Part shown: piece by piece, positions 34,201 through 46,200 of the stretch
Layout: each line of letters starts with the position of its first letter
How positions within the stretch are numbered: position 1 is the first letter of the stretch
Assembly: GCA_040954595.2 (NCBI GenBank)
Contig: CM082576.2
Coordinates: forward strand, 17,546,001-17,610,000
Length of the DNA stretch: 64,000 bases
Direction: 5' to 3'
Source of the DNA: Balanoglossus misakiensis
Lineage: Eukaryota; Hemichordata
Notes under the pieces: model-generated
The model's database searches: none
Told to the model about the DNA's origin: nothing
Seen by the model: the letters and a program-made list of their open reading frames with translations, nothing else
Made by a program: the position numbers and the translations under genes

Positions 34201-37200
34201 AATTTTTTCAACCGTCTTTGGGAGCAAGGTGGCTCGTCCAAATAATTGAAGCAGGCGAGCAGGCTTGTAAATTTTTTCAACCGTTTTGGGAGCAAGGTGG
34301 CTCGTCCAAACAATTGAAGCAAGCGAGCAGGCTTGTAATTTTTTTCAACCGTCTTTGGGAGCAAGGTGGCTCGTCCAAATAATTGAAGCAGGCGAGCAGG
34401 CTTGTAAATTTTTTCAACCGTCTTTGGGAGCAAGGTGGCTCGTCCAAATAATTGAAGCAGGCGAGCAGGCTTGTAAATTTTTTCAACCGTCTTTGGGAGC
34501 AAGGTGGCTCGTCCAAACAATTTAAGCAAGCGAGCAGGCTTGTAATTTTTTTCAACCGTCTTTGGGAGCAAGGTGGCTCGACCAAATAATTGAAGCAGGC
34601 GAGCAGGCTTGTAAATTTTTTCAACCGTCTTTGGGAGCAAGGTGGCTCGTCCAAATAATTGAAGCAGGCGAGCAGGCTTGTAAATTTTTTCAACCGTCTT
34701 TGGGAGCAAGGTGGCTCGTCCAAACAATTTAAGCAAGCGAGCAGGCTTGTAATTTTTTTCAACCGTCTTTGGGAGCAAGGTGTCTCGTCCAAATAATTGA
34801 AGCAAGCGAGCAGGCTTGTAAATTTTTTCAACCGTTTTTGGGGAGCAAGGTGGCTCGTCCAAATAATTGAAGCAAGCGAGCAGGCTTGTAATTTTTTTTC
34901 AACCGTCTTTGGGAGCAAGGTGGCTCGTCCAAATAATTGAAGCAAGCGAGCAGGCTTGTAAATTTTTTCAACCGTCTTTGGGAGCAAGGTGGCTCGTCCA
35001 AATAATTGAAGCAGGCGAGCAGGCTTGTAAATTTTTTCAACCGTCTTTGGGAGCAAGGTGGCTCGTCCAAATAATTGAAGCAGGCGAGCAGGCTTGTAAA
35101 TTTTTTCAACCGTCTTTGGGAGCAAGGTGGCTCGACCAAATAATTGAAGCAGGCGAGCAGGCTTGTAAATTTTTTCAACCGTCTTTGGGAGCAAGGTGGC
35201 TCGTCCAAATAATTGAAGCAGGCGAGCAGGCTTGTAAATTTTTTCAACCGTCTTTAAGAGCAAGGTGGCTCGTCCAAATAATTGAAGCAGGCGAGCAGGC
35301 TTGTAAATTTTTTCAACCGTCTTTGGGAGCAAGGTGGCTCGTCCAAATAATTGAAGCAGGCGAGCAGGCTTGTAATTTTTTTCAACCGTCTTTGGGAGCA
35401 AGGTGGCTCGTCCAAATAATTGAAGCAGGCGAGCAGGCTTGTAAATTTTTTCAACCGTCTTTGGGAGCAAGGTGGCTCGTCCAAATAATTGAAGCAAGCG
35501 AGCAGGCTTGTAATTTTTTTCAACCGTCTTTGGGAGCAAGGTGGCTCGTCCAAATAATTGAAGCAAGCGAGCAGGCTTGTAAATTTTTTCAACCGTCTTT
35601 GGGAGCAAGGTGGCTCGTCCAAATAATTGAAGCAAGCGAGCAGGCTTGTAAATTTTTTCAACCGTTTTTGGGGAGCAAGGTGGCTCGTCCAAATAATTGA
35701 AGCAAGCGAGCAGGCTTGTAATTTTTTTCAACCGTCTTTGGGGAGCAAGGTGGCTCGTCCAAATAATTGAAGCAGGCGAGCAGGCTTGTAAATTTTGTCA
35801 ACCGTCTTTGGGAGCAAGGTGGCTCGTCCAAATAATTGAAGCAAGCGAGCAGGCTTGTAAATTTTTTCAACCGTTTTTGGGGAGCAAGGTGGCTCGTCCA
35901 AATAATTGAAGCAGGCGAGCAGGCTTGTAAATTTTGTCAACCGTCTTTGGGAGCAAGGTGGCTCGTCCAAATAATTGAAGCAGGCGAGCAGGCTTGTAAA
36001 TTTTGTCAACCGTCTTTGGGAGCAAGGTGGCTCGTCCAAATAATTGAAGCAGGCGAGCAGGCTTGTAAATTTTGTCAACCGTCTTTGGGAGCAAGGTGGC
36101 TCGTCCAAATAATTGAAGCAAGCGAGCAGGCTTGTAAATTTTTTCAACCGTTTTTGGGGAGCAAGGTGGCTCGTCCAAATAATTGAAGCAAGCGAGCAGG
36201 CTTGTAATTTTTTTTCAACCGTCTTTGGGAGCAAGGTGGCTCGTCCAAATAATTGAAGCAGGCGAGCAGGCTTGTAAATTTTTTCAACCGTCTTTGGGAG
36301 CAAGGTGGCTCGTCCAAATAATTGAAGCAGGCGAGCAGGCTTGTAAATTTTTTCAACCGTCTTTAAGAGCAAGGTGGCTCGTCCAAATAATTGAAGCAGG
36401 CGAGCAGGCTTGTAATTTTTTTCAACCGTCTTTGGGAGCAAGGTGGCTCGTCCAAATAATTGAAGCAGGCGAGCAGGCTTGTAATTTTTTTCAACCGTCT
36501 TTGGGAGCAAGGTGGCTCGTCCAAATAATTGAAGCAGGCGAGCAGGCTTGTAAATTTTTTCAACCGTCTTTGGGAGCAAGGTGGCTCGTCCAAATAATTG
36601 AAGCAAGCGAGCAGGCTTGTAATTTTTTTCAACCGTCTTTGGGAGCAAGGTGGCTCGTCCAAATAATTGAAGCAAGCGAGCAGGCTTGTAAATTTTTTCA
36701 ACCGTCTTTGGGAGCAAGGTGGCTCGTCCAAATAATTGAAGCAAGCGAGCAGGCTTGTAAATTTTTTCAACCGTTTTTGGGGAGCAAGGTGGCTCGTCCA
36801 AATAATTGAAGCAAGCGAGCAGGCTTGTAATTTTTTTCAACCGTCTTTGGGGAGCAAGGTGGCTCGTCCAAATAATTGAAGCAGGCGAGCAGGCTTGTAA
36901 ATTTTGTCAACCGTCTTTGGGAGCAAGGTGGCTCGTCCAAATAATTGAAGCAAGCGAGCAGGCTTGTAAATTTTTTCAACCGTTTTTGGGGAGCAAGGTG
37001 GCTCGTCCAAATAATTGAAGCAGGCGAGCAGGCTTGTAAATTTTGTCAACCGTCTTTGGGAGCAAGGTGGCTCGTCCAAATAATTGAAGCAGGCGAGCAG
37101 GCTTGTAAATTTTGTCAACCGTCTTTGGGAGCAAGGTGGCTCGTCCAAATAATTGAAGCAGGCGAGCAGGCTTGTAAATTTTGTCAACCGTCTTTGGGAG

Positions 37201-40200
37201 CAAGGTGGCTCGTCCAAATAATTGAAGCAAGCGAGCAGGCTTGTAAATTTTTTCAACCGTTTTTGGGGAGCAAGGTGGCTCGTCCAAATAATTGAAGCAA
37301 GCGAGCAGGCTTGTAATTTTTTTTCAACCGTCTTTGGGAGCAAGGTGGCTCGTCCAAATAATTGAAGCAAGCGAGCAGGCTTGTAAATTTTTTCAACCGT
37401 CTTTGGGAGCAAGGTGGCTCGTCCAAATAATTGAAGCAGGCGAGCAGGCTTGTAAATTTTTTCAACCGTCTTTGGGAGCAAGGTGGCTCGTCCAAATAAT
37501 TGAAGCAGGCGAGCAGGCTTGTAATTTTTTTCAACCGTCTTTGGGAGCAAGGTGGCTCGTCCAAATAATTGAAGCAGGCGAGCAGGCTTGTAAATTTTTT
37601 CAACCGTCTTTGGGAGCAAGGTGGCTCGTCCAAATAATTGAAGCAAGCGAGCAGGCTTGTAATTTTTTTCAACCGTCTTTGGGAGCAAGGTGGCTCGTCC
37701 AAATAATTGAAGCAAGCGAGCAGGCTTGTAAATTTTTTCAACCGTCTTTGGGAGCAAGGTGGCTCGTCCAAATAATTGAAGCAAGCGAGCAGGCTTGTAA
37801 ATTTTTTCAACCGTCTTTGGGAGCAAGGTGGCTCGTCCAAATAATTGAAGCAGGCGAGCAGGCTTGTAAATTTTTTCAACCGTCTTTGGGAGCAAGGTGG
37901 CTCGTCCAAATAATTGAAGCAGGCGAGCAGGCTTGTAAATTTTTTCAACCGTCTTTGGGAGCAAGGTGGCTCGACCAAATAATTGAAGCAGGCGAGCAGG
38001 CTTGTAAATTTTTTCAACCGTCTTTGGGAGCAAGGTGGCTCGTCCAAATAATTGAAGCAGGCGAGCAGGCTTGTAAATTTTGTCAACCGTCTTTGGGGAG
38101 CAAGGTGGCTCGTCCAAATAATTGAAGCAGGCGAGCAGGCTTGTAAATTTTGTCAACCGTCTTTGGGAGCAAGGTGGCTCGTCCAAATAATTGAAGCAAG
38201 CGAGCAGGCTTGTAAATTTTTTCAACCGTTTTTGGGGAGCAAGGTGGCTCGTCCAAATAATTGAAACAGGCGAGCAGGCTTGTAAATTTTGTCAACCGTC
38301 TTTGGGAGCAAGGTGGCTCGTCCAAATAATTGAAGCAAGCGAGCAGGCTTGTAAATTTTGTCAACCGTCTTTGGGAGCAAGGTGGCTCGTCCAAATAATT
38401 GAAGCAGGCGAGCAGGCTTGTAAATTTTGTCAACCGTCTTTGGGAGCAAGGTGGCTCGTCCAAATAATTGAAGCAAGCGAGCAGGCTTGTAAATTTTTTC
38501 AACCGTTTTTGGGGAGCAAGGTGGCTCGTCCAAATAATTGAAGCAAGCGAGCAGGCTTGTAATTTTTTTTCAACCGTCTTTGGGAGCAAGGTGGCTCGTC
38601 CAAATAATTGAAGCAAGCGAGCAGGCTTGTAAATTTTTTCAACCGTCTTTGGGAGCAAGGTGGCTCGTCCAAATAATTGAAGCAGGCGAGCAGGCTTGTA
38701 AATTTTTTCAACCGTCTTTGGGAGCAAGGTGGCTCGTCCAAATAATTGAAGCAGGCGAGCAGGCTTGTAATTTTTTTCAACCGTCTTTGGGAGCAAGGTG
38801 GCTCGTCCAAATAATTGAAGCAGGCGAGCAGGCTTGTAATTTTTTTCAACCGTCTTTGGGAGCAAGGTGGCTCGTCCAAATAATTGAAGCAGGCGAGCAG
38901 GCTTGTAAATTTTTTCAACCGTCTTTGGGAGCAAGGTGGCTCGTCCAAATAATTGAAGCAAGCGAGCAGGCTTGTAATTTTTTTCAACCGTCTTTGGGAG
39001 CAAGGTGGCTCGTCCAAATAATTGAATCAAGCGAGCAGGCTTGTAAATTTTTTCAACCGTCTTTGGGAGCAAGGTGGCTCGTCCAAATAATTGAAGCAAG
39101 CGAGCAGGCTTGTAAATTTTTTCAACCGTCTTTGGGAGCAAGGTGGCTCGTCCAAATAATTGAAGCAGGCGAGCAGGCTTGTAAATTTTTTCAACCGTCT
39201 TTGGGAGCAAGGTGGCTCGTCCAAATAATTGAAGCAGGCGAGCAGGCTTGTAAATTTTTTCAACCGTCTTTGGGAGCAAGGTGGCTCGACCAAATAATTG
39301 AAGCAGGCGAGCAGGCTTGTAAATTTTTTCAACCGTCTTTGGGAGCAAGGTGGCTCGTCCAAATAATTGAAGCAGGCGAGCAGGCTTGTAAATTTTTTCA
39401 ACCGTCTTTAAGAGCAAGGTGGCTCGTCCAAATAATTGAAGCAAGCGAGCAGGCTTGTAAATTTTTTCAACCGTCTTTGGGAGCAAGGTGGCTCGTCCAA
39501 ATAATTGAAGCAAGCGAGCAGGCTTGTAATTTTTTTCAACCGTCTTTGGGAGCAAGGTGGCTCGTCCAAATAATTGAAGCAAGCGAGCAGGCTTGTAAAT
39601 TTTTTCAACCGTTTTTGGGGAGCAAGGTGGCTCGTCCAAATAATTGAAGCAAGCGAGCAGGCTTGTAATTTTTTTTCAACCGTCTTTGGGAGCAAGGTGG
39701 CTCGTCCAAATAATTGAAGCAAGCGAGCAGGCTTGTAAATTTTTTCAACCGTCTTTGGGAGCAAGGTGGCTCGTCCAAATAATTGAAGCAGGCGAGCAGG
39801 CTTGTAAATTTTTTCAACCGTCTTTGGGAGCAAGGTGGCTCGTCCAAATAATTGAAGCAGGCGAGCAGGCTTGTAATTTTTTTCAACCGTCTTTGGGAGC
39901 AAGGTGGCTCGTCCAAATAATTGAAGCAGGCGAGCAGGCTTGTAATTTTTTTCAACCGTCTTTGGGAGCAAGGTGGCTCGTCCAAATAATTGAAGCAGGC
40001 GAGCAGGCTTGTAAATTTTTTCAACCGTCTTTGGGAGCAAGGTGGCTCGTCCAAATAATTGAAGCAAGCGAGCAGGCTTGTAATTTTTTTCAACCGTCTT
40101 TGGGAGCAAGGTGGCTCGTCCAAATAATTGAAGCAAGCGAGCAGGCTTGTAAATTTTTTCAACCGTCTTTGGGAGCAAGGTGGCTCGTCCAAATAATTGA

Positions 40201-43200
40201 AGCAGGCGAGCAGGCTTGTAAATTTTTTCAACCGTCTTTGGGAGCAAGGTGGCTCGTCCAAATAATTGAAGCAGGCGAGCAGGCTTGTAAATTTTGTCAA
40301 CCGTCTTTGGGGAGCAAGGTGGCTCGTCCAAATAATTGAAGCAGGCGAGCAGGCTTGTAAATTTTGTCAACCGTCTTTGGGAGCAAGGTGGCTCGTCCAA
40401 ATAATTGAAGCAAGCGAGCAGGCTTGTAAATTTTTTCAACCGTTTTTGGGGAGCAAGGTGGCTCGTCCAAATAATTGAAGCAGGCGAGCAGGCTTGTAAA
40501 TTTTGTCAACCGTCTTTGGGAGCAAGGTGGCTCGTCCAAATAATTGAAGCAGGCGAGCAGGCTTGTAAATTTTTTCAACCGTCTTTGAGAGCAAGGTGGC
40601 TCGTCCAAATAATTGAAGCAAGCGAGCAGGCTTGTAAATTTTTTCAACCGTCTTTGGGAGCAAGGTGGCTCGTCCAAATAATTGAAGCAGGCGAGCAGGC
40701 TTGTAAATTTTTTCAACCGTCTTTGGGAGCAAGGTGGCTCGTCCAAATAATTGAAGCAGGCGAGCAGGCTTGTAAATTTTTTCAACCGTCTTTGGGAGCA
40801 AGGTGGCTCGTCCAAATAATTGAAGCAAGCGAGCAGGCTTGTAAATTTTTTCAACCGTCTTTGGGAGCAAGGTGGCTCGTCCAAATAATTGAAGCAAGCG
40901 AGCAGGCTTGTAAATTTTTTCAACCGTCTTTGGGAGCAAGGTGGCTCGTCCAAATAATTGAAGCAGGCGAGCAGGCTTGTAAATTTTTTCAACCGTCTTT
41001 GAGAGCAAGGTGGCTCGTCCAAATAATTGAAGCAAGCGAGCAGGCTTGTAAATTTTTTCAACCGTCTTTGGGAGCAAGGTGGCTCGTCCAAATAATTGAA
41101 GCAAGCGGGCAGGCTTGTAATTTTTTTCAACCGTCTTTGAGAGCAAGGTGGCTCGTCCAAATAATTGAAGCAAGCGAGCAGGCTTGTAATTTTTTTCAAC
41201 CGTCTTTGGGAGCAAGGTGGCTCGTCCAAATAATTGAAGCAGGCGAGCAGGCTTGTAAATTTTTTCAACCGTCTTTGGGAGCAAGGTGGCTCGTCCAAAT
41301 AATTGAAGCAGGCGAGCAGGCTTGTAAATTTTTTCAACCGTCTTTGGGAGCAAGGTGGCTCGTCCAAATAATTGAAGCAAGCGAGCAGGCTTGTAAATTT
41401 TTTCAACCGTCTTTGGGAGCAAGGTGGCTCGTCCAAATAATTGAAGCAAGCGAGCAGGCTTGTAAATTTTTTCAACCGTCTTTGGGAGCAAGGTGGCTCG
41501 TCCAAATAATTGAAGCAGGCGAGCAGGCTTGTAAATTTTTCAACCGTCTTTGAGAGCAAGGTGGCTCGTCCAAATAATTGAAGCAAGCGAGCAGGCTTGT
41601 AAATTTTTTCAACCGTCTTTGGGAGCAAGGTGGCTCGTCCAAATAATTGAAGCAAGCGGGCAGGCTTGTAATTTTTTTCAACCGTCTTTGGGAGCAAGGT
41701 TGCTCGTCCAAAAATTGAAGCAAGCGAGCAGGCTTGTAAATTTTTTCAACCGTTTTTGGGGAGCAAGGTGGCTCGTCCAAATAATTGAAGCAGGCGAGCA
41801 GGCTTGTAAATTTTTTCAACCGTCTTTGGGAGCAAGGTGGCTCGTCCAAATAATTGAAGCAAGCGAGCAGGCTTGTAAATTTTTTCAACCGTCTTTGAGA
41901 GTAAGGTGGCTCGTCCAAATAATTGAAGCAAGCGAGCAGGCTTGTAAATTTTTTCAACCGTCTTTGGGAGCAAGGTGGCTCGTCCAAATAATTGAAGCAA
42001 GCGAGCAAGGGACTGCAAGTAGAGAAAGTAACGGCTGTGATACCATATAATGACGTTACATTTTTCCCATGTTGAAGTGTTTAATATATTGAATAAGACA
42101 TGAATGAATACATGAATAGATCACGCATCGTTTCAGTCTATATGTCCAGTTACTATGGTCCCTTAGACAGGGGGGCGAATAATAAAAGCCCTATGCTTCA
42201 AGCAGCCTGTTATTTGCAGGTTCCTGTCTGGGGGTGCCCTCTAGTAACATGTGCCCCTGTTGGCATGTTCATATCGTCTTAGTTCAGTTGGTGACCCCTG
42301 AGTGGAGGCAGAAGTACCCTAGTAAGTCACGCTGCAAGAACCCGGGGTACATGTTCGTGGATCTCGTTAGAGGGCGCCTTTAGACAGGAGAGTAACAATA
42401 TAAGGCTGCTTTCAGTACAAGATGTCGCGAGTGGAAAGAAGCTATAGCAACACCCAGAAATTTAGCATATTTATGCTTTTGTTATTTTCGAATGAAATGT
42501 GTCCAACTATAAAAAAAGTTTTGTCTGAGGAGTATAATCCATACATTTATGGAAAAATAAAACTAGTTGATAAGCAAATAGGCCTCATATCAACCGCTGT
42601 GAGGTATGGGTACGTATGTTTTTGAAAGAGGTGGGAGTTTGTAGGGGTTGGTATTTTTATAGGATAGGGAAGAGTGTTTTGGAAAAAGGGAGGTCTCAAG
42701 CCAAAGTAAAGGGTAGCTTTGCCGAAAATGACACCATTCCCATGCCCGATCCTATAACAATAGGCAATATCCTTGAGCGGAGTGATAAGGCTTTAAATAT
42801 TACATTATTTAAAGCCTTATCACTCCGCTCAGGGATATTGCCTATTGTTATAGGATTGGGCATGGGAATGGTATCATTGAAGGCTATATCCTGAACGGAG
42901 TCTTCGGTGAATTAGGGTGGGTGGGTGGGAAACCTGCGCGGGCGCTCCTCAGCTAGAAGGGGGACTTGTAAACCCAACCGTATCAACACCCTGATTCCAA
43001 CCCTCTTGATTTACTCGGCATTTAAAAAAAGTGATTGCTTTAAAGTGATTTGCTATTGCTTTATAGAGGCTCGTGATTAAAAAAACAAGCCAAAAAGCGA
43101 ATTTGTTGGTCTCAATATAGTTTAGAATTTCACTTGACCGCAAGTAGCCACGGATCCGGAATTTATTGAAATCTCTACATAACAGGTCAACGAGGTACAA

Positions 43201-46200
43201 TGACTTATTAACAGTTTCTATGTGGCTGTTTTCCTTGCAGGGAACTGCTCATCGACCAACCCGAGAGGTACGCCATAGTTTACCCTACTGGCTACGTGTA
43301 TCATGTCCCTTCCTATATCGCGACAGCAACCTGCGACAAATTCGAGATGTACTTCCCCCATGATAAACTAATATGTACCCTGAAAGTGGGCTCATGGTCA
43401 CAAGATGCTTCGTATCTCGACTTCCGAACAAACCGTGACACAGACCTCGAGTTTCTTCACGAACATCCTGAGTGGTATGTAACCCATACGGCCGCACAAC
43501 GAAATGTGAAAAAGTATCCTTGCTGTAACGAGACATACGTTGACATCGACTACACAATCCACTTGAACCGTGACCCCTCCTTCTTCATGGCAACCATGAG
43601 CATTCCGGCCTTACTTATATCATTGGCACTGGTAATCGTCTTCGCTCTTCCGCCAGCCGCTCGTGAAAGAATGACCCTAGCAGTAGGCATTCTTGTTTCC
43701 TTAGTCATCTGTAATGCCATGCTGTTAAAGGTAACAACATCCGTGACGGCGTTGAACAAGCAGTTGTTGTTCTCTATCATCCTGGATCTTCTTGTAATTG
43801 GTGAGACGGCTCTGGTGCACAACTTATGCCACCGTACAACTCGTACGTGCCGTATTCCCAACTGGGTTAGGTCTGTCTTCATAGACATGTTGTCTCAGCC
43901 GATGTGTTTAACGAAGCCAAGTCTGAGAAAGTATGATGGGGTTTTGAAGTTTTCCCAGTCTGACGGTGATGGCAAAATGGGAGATGTTGAAGAATTGGAG
44001 GCTTCTGAGGTAAGTACGCAAGAAATACATTGATTTGGCAGATGCTGGTACCATCTATACTATGAAATTCGAAATACCAGCAACAAACGGTAAACTAGCA
44101 ACATCGTATTTCTTTGATTCCGCCGAGACGTTATCTCTAAAATTGTAACAAAGTCACAATTTAGTAGACAAAGAGGCGCCCCCATCCCAATTGCGCAGTT
44201 GAAGTACGTGCGTGTTGAGAGAGATGTGTCGACTCGAACACGAACGACGAGAGTTGTTTAGCGTGTCGAATGCTGCTCTACGAAGGTCGTAGTTACCTTC
44301 TGACCGGGACATTTGCGCTTGAAGGGACTGGGTTCCTCCCACTTCAGGTCGGTAGATTCCTGTGAAGCAGAGACGTGAATTTTGCCTTTCCTAGTGCCGT
44401 GGGTTGCAGTGTAGCCCATCTGTGGAACGTTTTTTAGAGATTGAGATGAGAATTAGCAGTGTAGGATAGAGACGACATACCAAACTGCCGTGTTGTATTC
44501 TGAATTTGTGTTGAAATAAATACGACGGAAGAGTTTGAACCGCATTGCTGTGTGGACTGATAGTTTTGTGACAAATTCGGGCGTGCGAGGCCGCCCCTAA
44601 CCTTGCCGCGATCACCCGGCCGCTTGAGAACTTTTTCTCGACCTACGCATGAACTTGTTGTTTGTGGCAGCAATCGTGACAGGTTATGTTGTTTGAAAAA
44701 TAACGTTAACGCGTCATCGCGCCCAGCGGCGGACGCCACATGAATTTTTTTCAGATCTGGCTTTTTCAACGTGTTTGTTTGGCGTTCATGATTTAGTATA
44801 TATCCATGTTCTTGTTCCGCTATTTCCCATTCCGAAAACCCCAACGTTATAAACGTGAACACTTTGACTAGAAAAGGCCTCAGACACCTTCATATGCTGT
44901 CCGAGCTGGTCATGTTTGGAGCAGTGCAGCCGGCTGGTGGATCGACGTCCCACACTTTCATACCCGCCGGCGTGCGGCAATCGGCAAGAACCCATCGGAG
45001 GGAACCCACTCCTTTAAACGCAAATGTCCCAGTCAGAAGGTAACTACGAGCTTCGTAGAGCAGCGTTCGACACGCTAAACAACTCTCGTCGTCCGTGTTC
45101 GAGTCGACACGTCTCTCTCTAGTCTGGTTCCCTGCCCCAATCACACTGCTGGCTGCGCTACGCTAAAGGGAAAGGGTCAGGCACGGCCTATTGTAAACAT
45201 GGCTCTCATTGGTCAATACATACGAACGTTAAGTTGATAAGTTGTTGTAAGATACTCATTTCCCGTTCTCTCCTTCACCTCCATGAATGTTTATCATTCG
45301 ATTTCCAACTTTACAACAAACGAAACAAAATAAACTGCCTGGATGAATCTTGACTGGCGTACGGATATTGGAGGCATCCATCTTGTTTATGATCACGTGG
45401 TCTTCCCAGGTATCTGGGTATGCACTCGGGCCGTACCTGACCCCTTTCCCTTTAGCGTAGCGCAGCCAGCGGTGGGATTGGGGCAGGGAATCAGACTAGT
45501 CTCTCTCAACACGCACGTACTTCAACTGCGCAATTGGGATGGGGTGGGGGGGGGGCGCCTCTTTGTCTACTAAATTGTGACGTTGTTACAATTTTAGAGA
45601 TAACGTGTCGGCGGAATCAAAGAAATACGATGTTGCTAGTTTACCGTTTGTTGCTGGTATTTCGAATTTCATAGTAAACTAAATGCAAGTTGATATCTAA
45701 GTCTTTCATAACTTTCTGTACTAAAATTCGCCATGCGTATTTATATATAATCTTTGTTTAACGTCATCGTTTACACGTTAAACGGCTCCGCGAATACCAC
45801 GAGTATACGATGACGTCGAACAAAGAAAGATGGGATTACATATTAACCTTGTGAAAATTTTCAGTATCTTGCTAAAAGAATCGACCGATCTTGGATTTTA
45901 CTGAGCGGGATAATTATTTTCCTGTATGTAAGGATCTGATTCCCTCACGAGATATGCAAATTATGAAATCGCTGTTCATTCATAAAAAAAACATTATACC
46001 CTTTGCGTCTGGATTACCAATCACATTCGCGGAGTTAGTCAGGTGGACAAGAATTTTGCCTGTCAATTATTGTTTCGCGTTGCGTCAATACACCGTCCTG
46101 GCAAGTCGTAAGTCAATTTGGCCCGCGAAGTCATGCAAACATTTGCAGTTTTATTGAGAAAATGACGTAATTCATTAAAAATGTACGATAAATATTCCAG

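Noticed and set aside
31203-42007. Many long frames on both strands of the minisatellite (up to 518 codons)
   Set aside because: The unit length is 23 codons, so any stop-free phase stays open. Frames exist on both strands at once, and the array is inside an intron.
31203-42007. CRISPR-like regular repeats
   Set aside because: The 69 bp units are contiguous with no unique spacers, and the genome is animal.
42278-42300. tRNA-like A-box (tagttcagttgg)
   Set aside because: No B-box at the right distance and no cloverleaf; chance similarity.
42616-42894. 92-codon frame
   Set aside because: It reads through a hairpin MITE; its palindromic protein sequence is an artefact.
44434-45144. Several 70-140 codon frames
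   Set aside because: They lie within the inverted-repeat transposon of intron 4, on both strands, with no family match.
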